Source: JACVRW01 sp963835705 (lineage in GTDB: Bacteria > Actinomycetota > Thermoleophilia > Solirubrobacterales > Thermoleophilaceae). From it: a stretch of 64,000 nt of DNA. Of the stretch, positions 36,355 through 45,800 are shown piece after piece; positions within the stretch are counted from its first letter, which is position 1, and every line of letters begins with the position of its first letter. The stretch lies in assembly GCA_963835705.1 (NCBI GenBank), contig CAWIGR010000002.1:1-64000 (forward strand), read 5' to 3'. A model generated the notes under the pieces. That model was not told the DNA's origin and made no database searches. It worked only from the letters and a program-made list of their open reading frames with translations. A program made the position numbers and the translations under genes.

Positions 36355-36396
36355 CAAGATCTAGTACTCGGAGGAGGATTCGAGTACTAGACCTAG
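36355..36396 (+). promoter_or_regulatory. Two probable NrdR boxes upstream of nrdR-nrdJ
   Basis: CAAGATCTAG (36355-36364) and CTAGACCTAG (36387-36396) both fit the NrdR box core CwAtATaTwG with two changes each. They are 32 bases apart start to start, close to three DNA turns, as expected for paired NrdR sites. Between them is a perfect 10-base inverted repeat, CTAGTACTCG at 36361-36370 and CGAGTACTAG at 36381-36390, which may hold the promoter or strengthen binding. The second box ends 13 bases before the nrdR start, so autoregulation of nrdR-nrdJ is likely. Confidence 0.6.
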
Positions 36397-36409
36397 TAGA
36401 ATTCGTCAT

Positions 36410-36973
36410 GTGCTTTGCCCGTTCTGCTCGGCCGATTCGACCCAGGTGATCGACACCCGCCCCGCCTCCGACGCGGTGCGCCGCCGCCGCGAGTGCGGCG
36501 CCTGCGGACAGCGCTTCACCACCTACGAGCGGGTCGAGGAGCAGCGCGCCACGGTCGTCAAGCGCGACGGCACCCGCGAGCGCTTCGACCGCCAGAAGCT
36601 GCAGCGAGGCCTCGCCCGCGCGGCCGGCGGCCGGCCCGTCAGCCAGGAGCAGATCGAGGCGGTGGCCGGGTGGATCGCCGCCGAGGTGCGGCGCGAGGGA
36701 GGCGACGTCAGGGCCGAGCGCATCGGCGACCTGGCCGAGCGCGGCCTCGCGCGCGTGGACCCGGTGAGCGCGATCCAGTTCGCCTCGGTCTACCGAAATC
36801 TCGCCGACCTCGACGAGCTTCAGGCCGTGGTCAGGCGCTTCAAGGACGACCCCCTTCCGGGCGAGGACCAGCTCGCGATCGAGGGCTCCGTTCCGTCCGA
36901 GCCCGAGAGCAACATCGGTCGTTCCCGCAAAGTTCGCCCCAACCGGAGGAGAGGTCATGTCCCACAGCCGTAG
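36410..36973 (+). CDS. nrdR: Transcriptional repressor NrdR
   Basis: 187 residues; typical NrdR is about 150-180, and a tail of some 35 residues explains the difference. The N-terminal zinc ribbon has four cysteines (CPFCSADSTQVIDTRPASDA, then RRRECGACGQRFTTYERVE). The following ATP-cone VVKRDGTRERFDRQKLQRGL binds ATP or dATP. NrdR turns down ribonucleotide reductase genes when dATP is high. GTG 36410 follows ATG-like sequence at 36408 that is out of frame. The end overlaps nrdJ by 17 bases. Confidence 0.95.
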   Translation: MLCPFCSADSTQVIDTRPASDAVRRRRECGACGQRFTTYERVEEQRATVVKRDGTRERFDRQKLQRGLARAAGGRPVSQEQIEAVAGWIAAEVRREGGDVRAERIGDLAERGLARVDPVSAIQFASVYRNLADLDELQAVVRRFKDDPLPGEDQLAIEGSVPSEPESNIGRSRKVRPNRRRGHVPQP

Positions 36974-39900
36974 CGCCGCCGCCCCGAGCGTCACCGCACG
37001 CGGTGACGGGGTCGGAGTTCCGCGGCGTTTCACGGAGGCGGGCACGCACCCCTTCGACTGCGTCGAGTGGGAGATCCGCGACGCCGTCATCGGCGACCCC
37101 GCCGACCCCGCGTTCGAGCAGCGGGGCGTCGAGTTCCCGGTCAGCTGGTCCCAGAACGCGACCAACATCGTCGCCCAGAAGTACTTCCGCGGCCGGCTCG
37201 GCACGCCCGAGCGCGAGTCGTCGGTCAAGCAGATGATCGGCCGCGTCGCGGGAACGATCGCCGGCTGGGGCCGCGAGGGCGGCTACTTCGCCTCGGACGA
37301 CGACGCCCAGGCCTTCGAGGACGAGCTCACCCACATCCTGCTCAACCAGATGGCGGCGTTCAACTCGCCGGTGTGGTTCAACGTGGGGTTCGAGGAGAGC
37401 CCGCAGTGCGAGTGCGTGTTTCATCCTCTCGGTCGAGGACGACCTCGAGTCGATCCTCGACTGGAACACCAAGGAGGGAAGGATCTTCCGCGGCGGCTCG
37501 GGGTCGGGCATCAACCTGTCCAAGATCCGCGGCTCGAAGGAGCAGCTCTCGAAGGGCGGGTTCGCGAGCGGCCCGGTCAGCTTCATGCGCGGCGCCGACG
37601 CCTGGGCCGGCACGATCAAGTCAGGCGGCAAGACGAGGCGCGCGGCAAAGATGATCGTGCTCGACGTCGACCACCCCGACATCCTCGACTTCATCTGGTG
37701 CAAGGCGCGCGAGGAGGAGAAGGCCGCCGCGCTGCGCGACGCGGGCTTCGACATGCGGCTCGACTCGGACGCGTTCGCCTCGATCCAGTACCAGAACGCG
37801 AACAACTCGGTGCGGGTCACCGACGAGTTCATGGAGCGCGCCGAGCATGGCGACGAGTGGGAGCTCACCGCGCGCAACGGCGGCGAGGTGATCGACCGGA
37901 TCGACGCGCGCGATCTGCTCGGGCAGATCGCCGATGCCGCGTGGCGCTGCGCCGACCCGGGCGTGCAGTACGACACCACGATCAACGAGTGGCACACGTG
38001 CCCGAACTCGGGGCGGATCAACGCGTCGAATCCGTGCTGCTTCGTCGGCGAGACCCTCGTGCAGACGAGCGAGGGCGGAATCTCCTTCTCAGACCTCCAC
38101 ACGAGGGCTGCGAATGGCGACGAGCTGCCACGTGTCGAAGCTTTCGATCCGGACAGCGGCGAGCCGACGCTCCGCGAGATCAATGCGGTTTGGGTGGCAG
38201 GTGAGACCAAGGACCTCATCGAGGTTCACACGGCCGGCGGCCAGGTGCTGCGCTGCACGCCCGACCACCGCTTCCTGCTCGCGGACGGCCGGTTCGTGGA
38301 GGCGCAGGCGCTCGCGCGCGGAGATGCCGTTCGGGGACTCGCAAGGGAGGAGAACGACTCTGGCGCCCTCGCGGAGCGTGTAATGGTCGCGACCACCGAC
38401 ACCATCCGCCTTGTGGGGCGAGTCACGCTCCCGAGCCCGGTCCCGGTCTACGACCTCGAGGTGGACGGGCTCCACAATTTCGCCGTGCTCTCAGATGAGG
38501 CCGGCGCCCCAGTCGTCGTCCACAACAGCGAGTACATGCACGTCGACGACTCGGCCTGCAACCTCGCCTCGCTCAACCTGATGAAGTTCCGCCGCGCCGA
38601 CGGCACGCTTCGACGTCGAGGACTTCGAGCACGCCGTCGACGTGATGATCCTCGCGCAGGAGATCGTCGTCGGGCCGTCGAGCTACCCGACCGAGGAGAT
38701 CGGCCGCAACGCGCGCGCCTTCCGGCAGCTCGGGCTCGGCTACGCGAACCTCGGCGCGCTACTGATGGCGAACGGCGTGGCCTACGACTCGGACGAGGGC
38801 CGCACTTTGTGTGGCGCCATCACTGCGCTGATGACCGGGCGCGCGTACCGCACCTCGGCCGAGGTGGCCGGCGCGATCGGTCCCTACGAGCGCTACGCGG
38901 AGAACCGCGACCCGCACAACCACGTGATGCGAAAGCATCGCCGCGCGGCATACTCGATCGACGACGAGCTGTGCACCGACGCGGACCTGCTCGCCGCGGC
39001 GCGGCGGGCGTGGGACGAGGCAGTCGACGTGGGCGTTCGCAACGGCTACCGCAACGCGCAGGCCACGGTGCTGGCCCCCACCGGGACGATCTCCTTCCTG
39101 ATGGACTGCGACACCACCGGCATCGAGCCCGACTTCTCGCTCGTCAAGTTCAAGGAGCTGGTGGGCGGCGGGCAGATGACGATCATCAACCGCACGGTGC
39201 CGCTGGCGCTCGAGACGCTCGGGTACGAGTCAGAGCAGATCGAGGCCATCGAGGCGCACCTGGCGGCGAACGGGACCGTGGCAGGCGCGCCCGGCCTCGC
39301 CGAGCAGCACCTGCCGGTGTTCGACGTGGCCGTCGGGCAGCGGGCCATCTCGCCGATGGGCCACATCAAGATGATGGCCGCGGCGCAGCCGTTCATCTCG
39401 GGCGCGATCTCGAAGACGGTGAACCTGCCGGAGTCGGTCACGGTCGAGGACATCGCGGGCGTGTACACCGAGGGCTGGAAGCTGGGGCTGAAGGCGCTGG
39501 CGATCTACCGCGACGGGTCGAAGACGGCGCAGGCGCTGAGGACGGACGCGGGTGAGAAGAAGGACGAGGCGGCGGAGGCCGCCGCCGAGCCCGACGTGCC
39601 CAAGCCCGTGCGGCGCCGGATGCCGCGCGAGCGCCAGTCGCTCACGCACAAGTTCTCGGTGGGCGGCCACGAGGGCTACATCACCGCGGGCGAGTACGAC
39701 GACGGCACGCTGGGCGAGATCTTCCTGACCGACATCGGTAAGGAGGGCTCGACGATCAAGGGCATGATGAACGCGTTCGCCACGGCGATCTCGATCGGGC
39801 TCCAGTACGGGGTGCCGCTCGAGACGCTGGTTCGGAAGTTCGCGTACGTGCGCTTCGAGCCCGAGGGCTACACCGGCAACCCGGAGATCCCGTTCGCGAA

Positions 39901-40309
39901 GTCGATGCCCGACTACATCATGCGCTGGCTGGCATCGCGTTACGGCGACGCGGACCTGCATGAGGAGCTCGGCATCCTGACGCCCGAGGTGAGGGCGCGG
40001 AAGGCGTCGCAGGAGGCGCTGATGCGCGGGGACACGGCGACTCCGCCGTCCGAGGAGGCCGCTGAGGAGCCGGCGAACGGAGTGGCCAACGGCGGTACGA
40101 AGCCGGGTGCGGCGAAGCGCCGCGCCGGCGGCCGCGCGAGCGAGCCGAAGCCCGCGGCATCCGCGCTGACGGACGAGCCGCCCGCAATCCCGGCGAGGCT
40201 GCAGGGCCTCGACCTGGGCCCGGCCTGCGCCCAGTGCGGCGGGATGATGCAGCGGACGGGCTCGTGCTACACGTGCTCGAGCTGCGGAAACAACACCGGC
40301 TGCGGGTAG
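36957..40309 (+). CDS. nrdJ: Adenosylcobalamin-dependent (class II) ribonucleotide reductase with intein, two frame breaks
   Basis: Reduces ribonucleotides using a B12 radical and needs no oxygen. ATG 36957 follows GGAGGAGAGG. The N-terminal part reads TNIVAQKYFRGRLGTPERES; the middle has GGSGSGINLSKIRGSKEQLS and SFMRGADAWAGTIKSGGKTR; the active-site NPC-SEY motif is split by an intein (38038-38526). ATVLAPTGTISFLMDCDTTG and GIEPDFSLVKFKELVGGG follow. The C-terminus ends CAQCGGMMQRTGSCYTCSSC, the redox/zinc tail of this subfamily. +1 insertions at about 37424 (TTT for TT) and 38608 break the frame. The gene is probably essential, so these are likely sequence errors. Confidence 0.93.
38038..38526 (+). 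mobile_element. Mini-intein inside NrdJ
   Basis: 163 residues. Block A is CFVGETLVQTSEGG with Cys1. Block B has TPDH (Thr74-His77) in VLRCTPDHRFLLADGRF. Block F is VYDLEVDGLHNFAVL. Block G ends VVVHN (His162-Asn163), followed by extein Ser. The host joins as NASNPC with SEYMHVDD, giving the standard class II reductase motif NPCSEY. There is no LAGLIDADG or other endonuclease domain, so it is a mini-intein that can splice but not home. It lies in the middle of the radical-cysteine active site. Confidence 0.92.
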
Positions 40310-40322
40310 GTGTCGAACGTCA

Positions 40323-40766
40323 CTAGGACGCCTCAACCGCCGCCTTGATCGACCTCCCAAAGTCGTCCGCACCCTTGCGCGCGGAACGCAGCGCCAGCGG
40401 TGCGATCAGCTTGCCTGCGCCGTGGCCCTCGAGGACGTTGTAGATGGTGACGCGGGTCCCGTCGCCTTCCCGCGCTAGGTCGTAGCCGCCCTCGGGAGCC
40501 GTGACGAGGTTCTTGGATACCTCCGCCCAGCGGATCCGGGTGGGCGCTTCGAACTCCGTCAGCTTGAAGTCCCGCTTGGTCTTCACGCCGGCGTCCTTGA
40601 CCGTGCTGGCGTATACCGTGCCGACACCCGGCGGCCCGTCGGTCGTCTTCGTGATCTCGAGGACCCGCGGGCTGAACTTCGGATCGTTCTCGCCGTCCGC
40701 GAGAAAGGCGAACACCTCCTCGATCGGACGGTCGATCACAACAGTCGCCTCGAATCGACCCGCCAT
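40323..40766 (-). CDS. SRPBCC (START-like) family protein
   Basis: 147 residues of the polyketide cyclase/dehydrase superfamily. It starts MAGRFEATVVIDRPIEEVFA, then FLADGENDPKFSPRVLEITK, a middle TRIRWAEVSKNLVTAPEGGY and a long C-terminal helix LRSARKGADDFGRSIKAAVE. The fold binds hydrophobic ligands; function is unknown. AAGGAGG lies six bases before ATG 40766, a strong site. It is followed by no close gene on its strand. Confidence 0.85.
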   Translation of the reverse strand: MAGRFEATVVIDRPIEEVFAFLADGENDPKFSPRVLEITKTTDGPPGVGTVYASTVKDAGVKTKRDFKLTEFEAPTRIRWAEVSKNLVTAPEGGYDLAREGDGTRVTIYNVLEGHGAGKLIAPLALRSARKGADDFGRSIKAAVEAS

Positions 40767-40893
40767 GCAGCCTCCTTTTGGTGGATGGGCGTGGGACGAC
40801 CCACGTCGCAGGATCATCTCGAACGTCGGGTAGCCGGAACTCGTCGAGCGGTTCCGCTCGACGAGCTCGACGGGCGGCAGATGTGACGGCAGG

Positions 40894-42324
40894 CTATGCG
40901 GGGGCGACGTTGTTGTTGCGCCGGAAGAAGTTGTCGGGGTCGTACTTCGCCTTGATCTCGGCAAGCCGTCGCAGGTTGCGGCCGAAGGCGCTGTCCACGC
41001 CCGCGCTGGCTGCCTCCTCCGCCAGACCGGTGAAGTTGAGGTAGACGGCGCCGGTGCCGAACCGGCCGATGTCCTCCCAGGCCGAACGGACCCAGGCGAC
41101 CTTTTCGGCATCCTCGGCCGGATCTGTCCACATCCCATCGATCGACACCATGTAACGGGAGGACCGCTCCGCGAACGCCGTCTCCTCAGGCCCGACTTCG
41201 GCGATGGCTCCGCCCATGTGGAACAGGTTGACGAGCGTCAGCGGCGCCGGCCGGTCGAGGGCCTTGGCCGCGAAGGCGTCGATTGCGGCGTCGCTCAAGT
41301 CGTCCACGTATTGCGTCTTCCAGTACGCCCGCAGCTCGCCCCGCGGGAACAGCGGGTCGAACGCGGTCTGCACCGCGTTGAACGGCATCGGCTGCGACAG
41401 GTCGAAGAGCGGGGTGCCCAGCTCACGCAGCGGCTGGAGCTTTCGCATGCCATCGTCGGGGTCGCCCGCGTAGAGGCCACCGATGATCGCGCACGGCCGA
41501 TCGTGGATGACCTCCGGCATGTCCGGGGCGGCCGGAAACGTGATCGTCACGCACGTCGAGGTGATCTCGGGCGGCGCTTCGGCGACGAATGACCGCCAGC
41601 CGCGCAATATGTCCCCCACTTCCTCGAGCGGGTAGAACGTTCCGGCAAAGGCGACGATAGGCCCGAGCCGGTGAAGCCGGAACGTGAACGAGGTCGCAAT
41701 CCCGAAGTTCCCGCCGCCGCCGCGAATCGCCCAGTACAGATCGGGGTTCTCGTCGGCCGACGCCGTACGCACCTCGCCGTCCGCGCACACGATCTGTGCC
41801 TCGAGGACGTTGTCGCACGACAGCCCGTACTTCCGCCGGAGCCAGCCGTAGCCGCCCCCGAGCGTGAGTCCGGCAACGCCGGTGTCTGAGACGACGCCGC
41901 CGGGCGTCGCCAGCCCGAAGGCCTGGGTCTCGCGGTCGAGGTCGCCCCACAGCGCCCCGCCCTGCACGTGCGCGATCCGCCGATCGGGATCGACCTGCAC
42001 ACCTCTCATCGGGGACAGGTCGATTAGGACCCCGCCGTCGATCGTCGAGAGCCCGGCGATCGAATGCCCGCCGCCGCGTACCGCCACGGCGAGCCTGTTC
42101 TCGCGGGCGAAGCGAACCGCGTCGATCACGTCGGCCGTGCCGGAGCACTCGATCGTGAGCGCCGGCGTGCCGGTGTGCATCGAGTTGAACGGCATGCGTA
42201 CGTCGGCCAGGCCGGGATCCGCGCTTCGCAGCGCCGGGCCGCGGAGCCCCGCCTCGAAGGTCTGGAGTGCTTCGTCCGAGAGACTGGTGGTGCCGCCTGA
42301 GAGCGTGGCAGCGCTTGTGGCCAC
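40894..42324 (-). CDS. FAD-binding oxidoreductase, berberine-bridge-enzyme type
   Basis: 476 residues, PCMH-type flavoprotein. FAD-binding: RLAVAVRGGGHSIAGLSTID (His for covalent FAD), VVSDTGVAGLTLGGGYGWLR with RKYGLSCDNVLEAQIV. The C-terminal BBE motif is YDPDNFFRRNNNV. The usual second attachment Cys, in the VSDTGVAG region, is absent, so FAD is probably bound once by His. No export signal is seen. Such enzymes oxidise alcohols, sugars or alkaloid-like compounds. GTG 42324 is the start. A paralogue lies at 57697. Confidence 0.9.
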   Translation of the reverse strand: MATSAATLSGGTTSLSDEALQTFEAGLRGPALRSADPGLADVRMPFNSMHTGTPALTIECSGTADVIDAVRFARENRLAVAVRGGGHSIAGLSTIDGGVLIDLSPMRGVQVDPDRRIAHVQGGALWGDLDRETQAFGLATPGGVVSDTGVAGLTLGGGYGWLRRKYGLSCDNVLEAQIVCADGEVRTASADENPDLYWAIRGGGGNFGIATSFTFRLHRLGPIVAFAGTFYPLEEVGDILRGWRSFVAEAPPEITSTCVTITFPAAPDMPEVIHDRPCAIIGGLYAGDPDDGMRKLQPLRELGTPLFDLSQPMPFNAVQTAFDPLFPRGELRAYWKTQYVDDLSDAAIDAFAAKALDRPAPLTLVNLFHMGGAIAEVGPEETAFAERSSRYMVSIDGMWTDPAEDAEKVAWVRSAWEDIGRFGTGAVYLNFTGLAEEAASAGVDSAFGRNLRRLAEIKAKYDPDNFFRRNNNVAPA

Positions 42325-42412
42325 AGGGAGTCCTTTCCGAAGGGTGCGAGCCCTGCCCAGGGCCAGCCTCTCAGGGTCAGCGGGGGCAGGTCAAGCGTCG
42401 TTAACGAAACCG

Positions 42413-42709
42413 TCAGCCCTGCGCGGTCGGTACGTCGACCACTCCGCGCTCGACGAGGGCCGCCGTCAGGGCATCCACGACATGAGCGTTGTCGCGGTCG
42501 CGCGGGTCGAACCGCAGCGCGATCGCGTTGGCGGTCTCCGTGCCGAGTCCGAAGTCGCGCGCCGCCTTCAAGGTCGCCATGAAGCGGAGGGCGTGAAAGC
42601 GGGGCACCTGCGAAGGCGCGTCGCCGAGCATGTGGTCCCAGTACCCAGATCCCGCAACACTCATCCCGACGACGCGGGCGTCATGCCGACGGTCGCAGGT
42701 GGAGCGCAT
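42413..42709 (-). CDS. Small hypothetical protein after the giant gene
   Basis: 98 residues from ATG 42709 (ATG 42664 is also possible). The core is GYWDHMLGDAPSQVPRFHAL with RFMATLKAARDFGLGTETAN and DNAHVVDALTAALVERGVVD. The pattern is helical and charged, with the start unsettled because the frame is open far into the giant gene. No family was recognised. It may be a last member of the giant-protein row, 107 bases after its stop. Confidence 0.45.
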   Translation of the reverse strand: MRSTCDRRHDARVVGMSVAGSGYWDHMLGDAPSQVPRFHALRFMATLKAARDFGLGTETANAIALRFDPRDRDNAHVVDALTAALVERGVVDVPTAQG

Positions 42710-42816
42710 CTGATCGAGGCGGCCGATTCGCTGACGGAGGAACAGCGCAAGCGCAATCGCCGCGTCGTCTTCGTGCTCATCCGCTTTGCGCCGTCCCCAT
42801 AGCCGGGACGGGATCG

Positions 42817-45800
42817 TTAGACCGGCAGGTGGTCGAGATAGACGTCTCGCGGCATCAGCGGTCCGCCGGGTGAGATCCAGCCGCCCGACTCGAGTACGTC
42901 GGCGGGAAGCAACTCGGTCTCCACGATCGTCACGCGCCACTGCGAGTTGGCGCGGGGCCGGCGCGCCGGGATCGACCTCGGGAGCTTGAACTCGCCCACC
43001 CGCGTGGCCGTCAGGGTCTTCGGGTCGAAGCCCTCGATCGGAAGCAGCACCGAGTCCACGTACTCCCACCCGAGATCGCTCGCGATCGATTTGCTTCGGC
43101 GCTCCAACCGGGCATAGACGTTGCGGTTGGCGTTGATCCGCTTGCGGATCTCGTCCAGCCCGGCGGCCGTGGCGGTGTCGGCCGTTTCGAGCCCGGCAGC
43201 CCCGCGGTAGCCCACGGGCCCGCTGAGGACGACCCGCGCGGTGCGATTGTCCGGGCGCGTCAGCGTGGCCGTACGCTCGAGCGGGACCTGTACGTAGTCG
43301 CAGCGGAGAAGCGGCGAGAGGTGCTTGCCGGGGATCGACTCGGGCTGATAGCGAGCGACGACCAGCCGCAGGAATGGCCAGATCGCCGCACCGGGGTCGA
43401 TGGCGATGTCGACGAACCACAGCCGACGTGTGGGGTCGTACTCGGGGCGGTAGCCGAGCACCCCGGCGGTCGGCTCGCGGACGAGGTCCACCAGCGGCAG
43501 TTGCGCGACAGGACGCACCGGGCGCGCAGGCAGCTCGCGCCCGATGACGGTGAAGAGCTGGTCGAGCTCCAGGTGGATTGCGCGGCGGTTGGGACCCCCT
43601 CCGTGCCAGACGGGGTCGGCGCCCCACTGGCTCGTCGCGTCGGCGCGGTCGCCCTCGTCACCCAACTCGCCGAGCACGACGCCGAGCAGCTCGCCGTCGC
43701 CCGACGAGTACCAGGGCCTGTCGAGGTAGATCCGTACGCCCGCCCTGCGGCGGCGGCGCAGGCCGAACGGCTGCTCGAGCTCGGTCTCCTCCTCCCAGCG
43801 GAACATCGGCAGCACCTGCCGCACGGAGGGCTTCGCCGGCCTCGCCGAGCTCGGGATCGAGACGCGCCTGACGGGCCCGAGCACGCTGCGATCGTCGGGA
43901 TCGGCGAGCAGCGCGGCGTCGAAGTACTCGCGGAAGCGTGTCGTCGCGCGGCACCGGTACTCGACGACGCGGTGGCGGGTGTCGCCGAACTCGTGGCGCG
44001 CGGGGTGGATCCGGAAGGTGCCGACGCCCGGCACATCGACGTTCATCTCCACAGGGCCGAGGATCGCGATGTCCTCGAAGTCGAGAATGGGCAACGTGCA
44101 AGCGACGGCGTGGCGGGCGGGCGGGTCGACGTGGTCAGGACCGGGCTGAGCCACGTCGTCCTCCTGCTGGGTCCACGTCGCCTCCACCTCCACGCGGTCG
44201 GTGCTGGGCCCATGCACGTCGACGGCCCCTGAGAACGAGACGCCCGTGTCGCCGTTGCCGCGCGCCGCGGTGAGCGTCAGCACGCGTGCGGCAGCGAGCG
44301 GCTTGGGCACCGCGTGGATGAACATGAGGTCCTCGGAGGGAGTCAGCGCCCACAGCCAGCCGTCGGCGGCAATCTCTCGCGCCTGCGTTTGGACCTGGAC
44401 TTCCTCCGGCAGGCTGCGCCAGAAGCCGAACAGTCCGAGCTTGTCGCGATCGAGGCTGCTCGAGAGCCGCACGCGCAGCGTGTCGGCGGGCGGCAGCGAG
44501 ATCGGGATCGTGCGCCCGCTGACCCTGGCGGCGAGCGGCCGTCCGGCGCTGAAGACGATGCGGTAGGGCCTGACGTCCGGCCAGTCGTCGAGTCCGCGGT
44601 AGTCGGCGGTCGTGCCCTCGATGGAGAGCGGCGGCGTCAAGGGACGGTCGCGGCCGGCATCGGGGAACACCATCGAGACGCCGCGGACCATCCGGTCCGG
44701 CAGGTACGGCAGAACCGCATCGTCGGTGTCGTGGACGACGTACTGGCCGGACGCGAGCGGGTCGCCGCGGCGGAGCGTCTCGATGGTCGGCAGCTCACCG
44801 TCCGCGCCCGGCGGGTCGACGAGACGCACCCCGGGCAGCGGCGTTACGCCGGCCGGGTCGTCGATGCTCGGGATTGTCGTGTCGAGGAAGCTGCCGGCCT
44901 CCCGGCGCGCCACCAGGACCGCCCGCCGCCGCTCGGCGGCGCCGGCGGCGGGACTCATCGCGGCGTCGAAGCCGCCCTGCAGCTCTGCCTCGAACTGGCT
45001 GATCTTGGGCGGGGCGACGTGCCGCTCGCAGGTGCCCGGGTAGTCGACCGAGACCCCGGGGCGCGCGGCACTGGCAGCCGCTGCCCACGTGCCGACGTCG
45101 GTCACGCTGATCGTGTCGCCGAGCTCGGGATCGCGGGTCGTCATCACCCCGCTGCGCACCACGAGCCGCCGAAGCGACTCACCCTCGGTGTAGGCCGCGC
45201 GCGGGACGAGCACCGGCGGGTCTGCCGGGTGCCACCGCAGGAGCGGCCTCAGGGGGGTGGCGGTGTCGAGCAGGAGCTCGAGGTCCTCGATTGGGTCGCC
45301 GGCCGGCCGGTCTCCGATCGCGGCGGCGAGTGCCTCTGCGTTCCAGCCGGCGGGGTCCGCGACGATCGGCTGACGGCCGGACAACAGCGGCGACAGCACC
45401 CGTTCGAGCACGAGGCGCCGGCTTGGAGCAGGTCCCCGCGCAGCGAGATCCCGGAGGCGCCGATCGGTGCGCGCCACCAGCACCGCGCGGACTTCGTCAT
45501 CCCCCGGCGCCAGCACTCTGTCGAGCTCCCGCGGCAGCACGCCCAGCGCGGCCGGCGCCGGGTCGACGGGGGCGAATCCGGTCGCCCTGCCGAGGAGCAG
45601 GCGCGCGAGGTCGTCGGAGCCGGAGACCGAGGGACCGGGCGTGCCGACGCGGACCTCCGCAGCCTCGAGCAGCGACGAGTCCGGCGGGCCTCCCAGCCGG
45701 CCCGCCAACATGTGCTCCGGGCTGCCGCCTGCGAGGTCGACGGCCCAGGCGCGAAGCGAATACAGGCGCCCGTAGCGCAACCGGGGCAGTGTCCCCTTTG

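Noticed and set aside
37410..38615. Programmed frameshifting in nrdJ
   Set aside because: Two +1 changes occur at sites without a slippery codon plus stop arrangement, and similar breaks occur in many other genes of the window.
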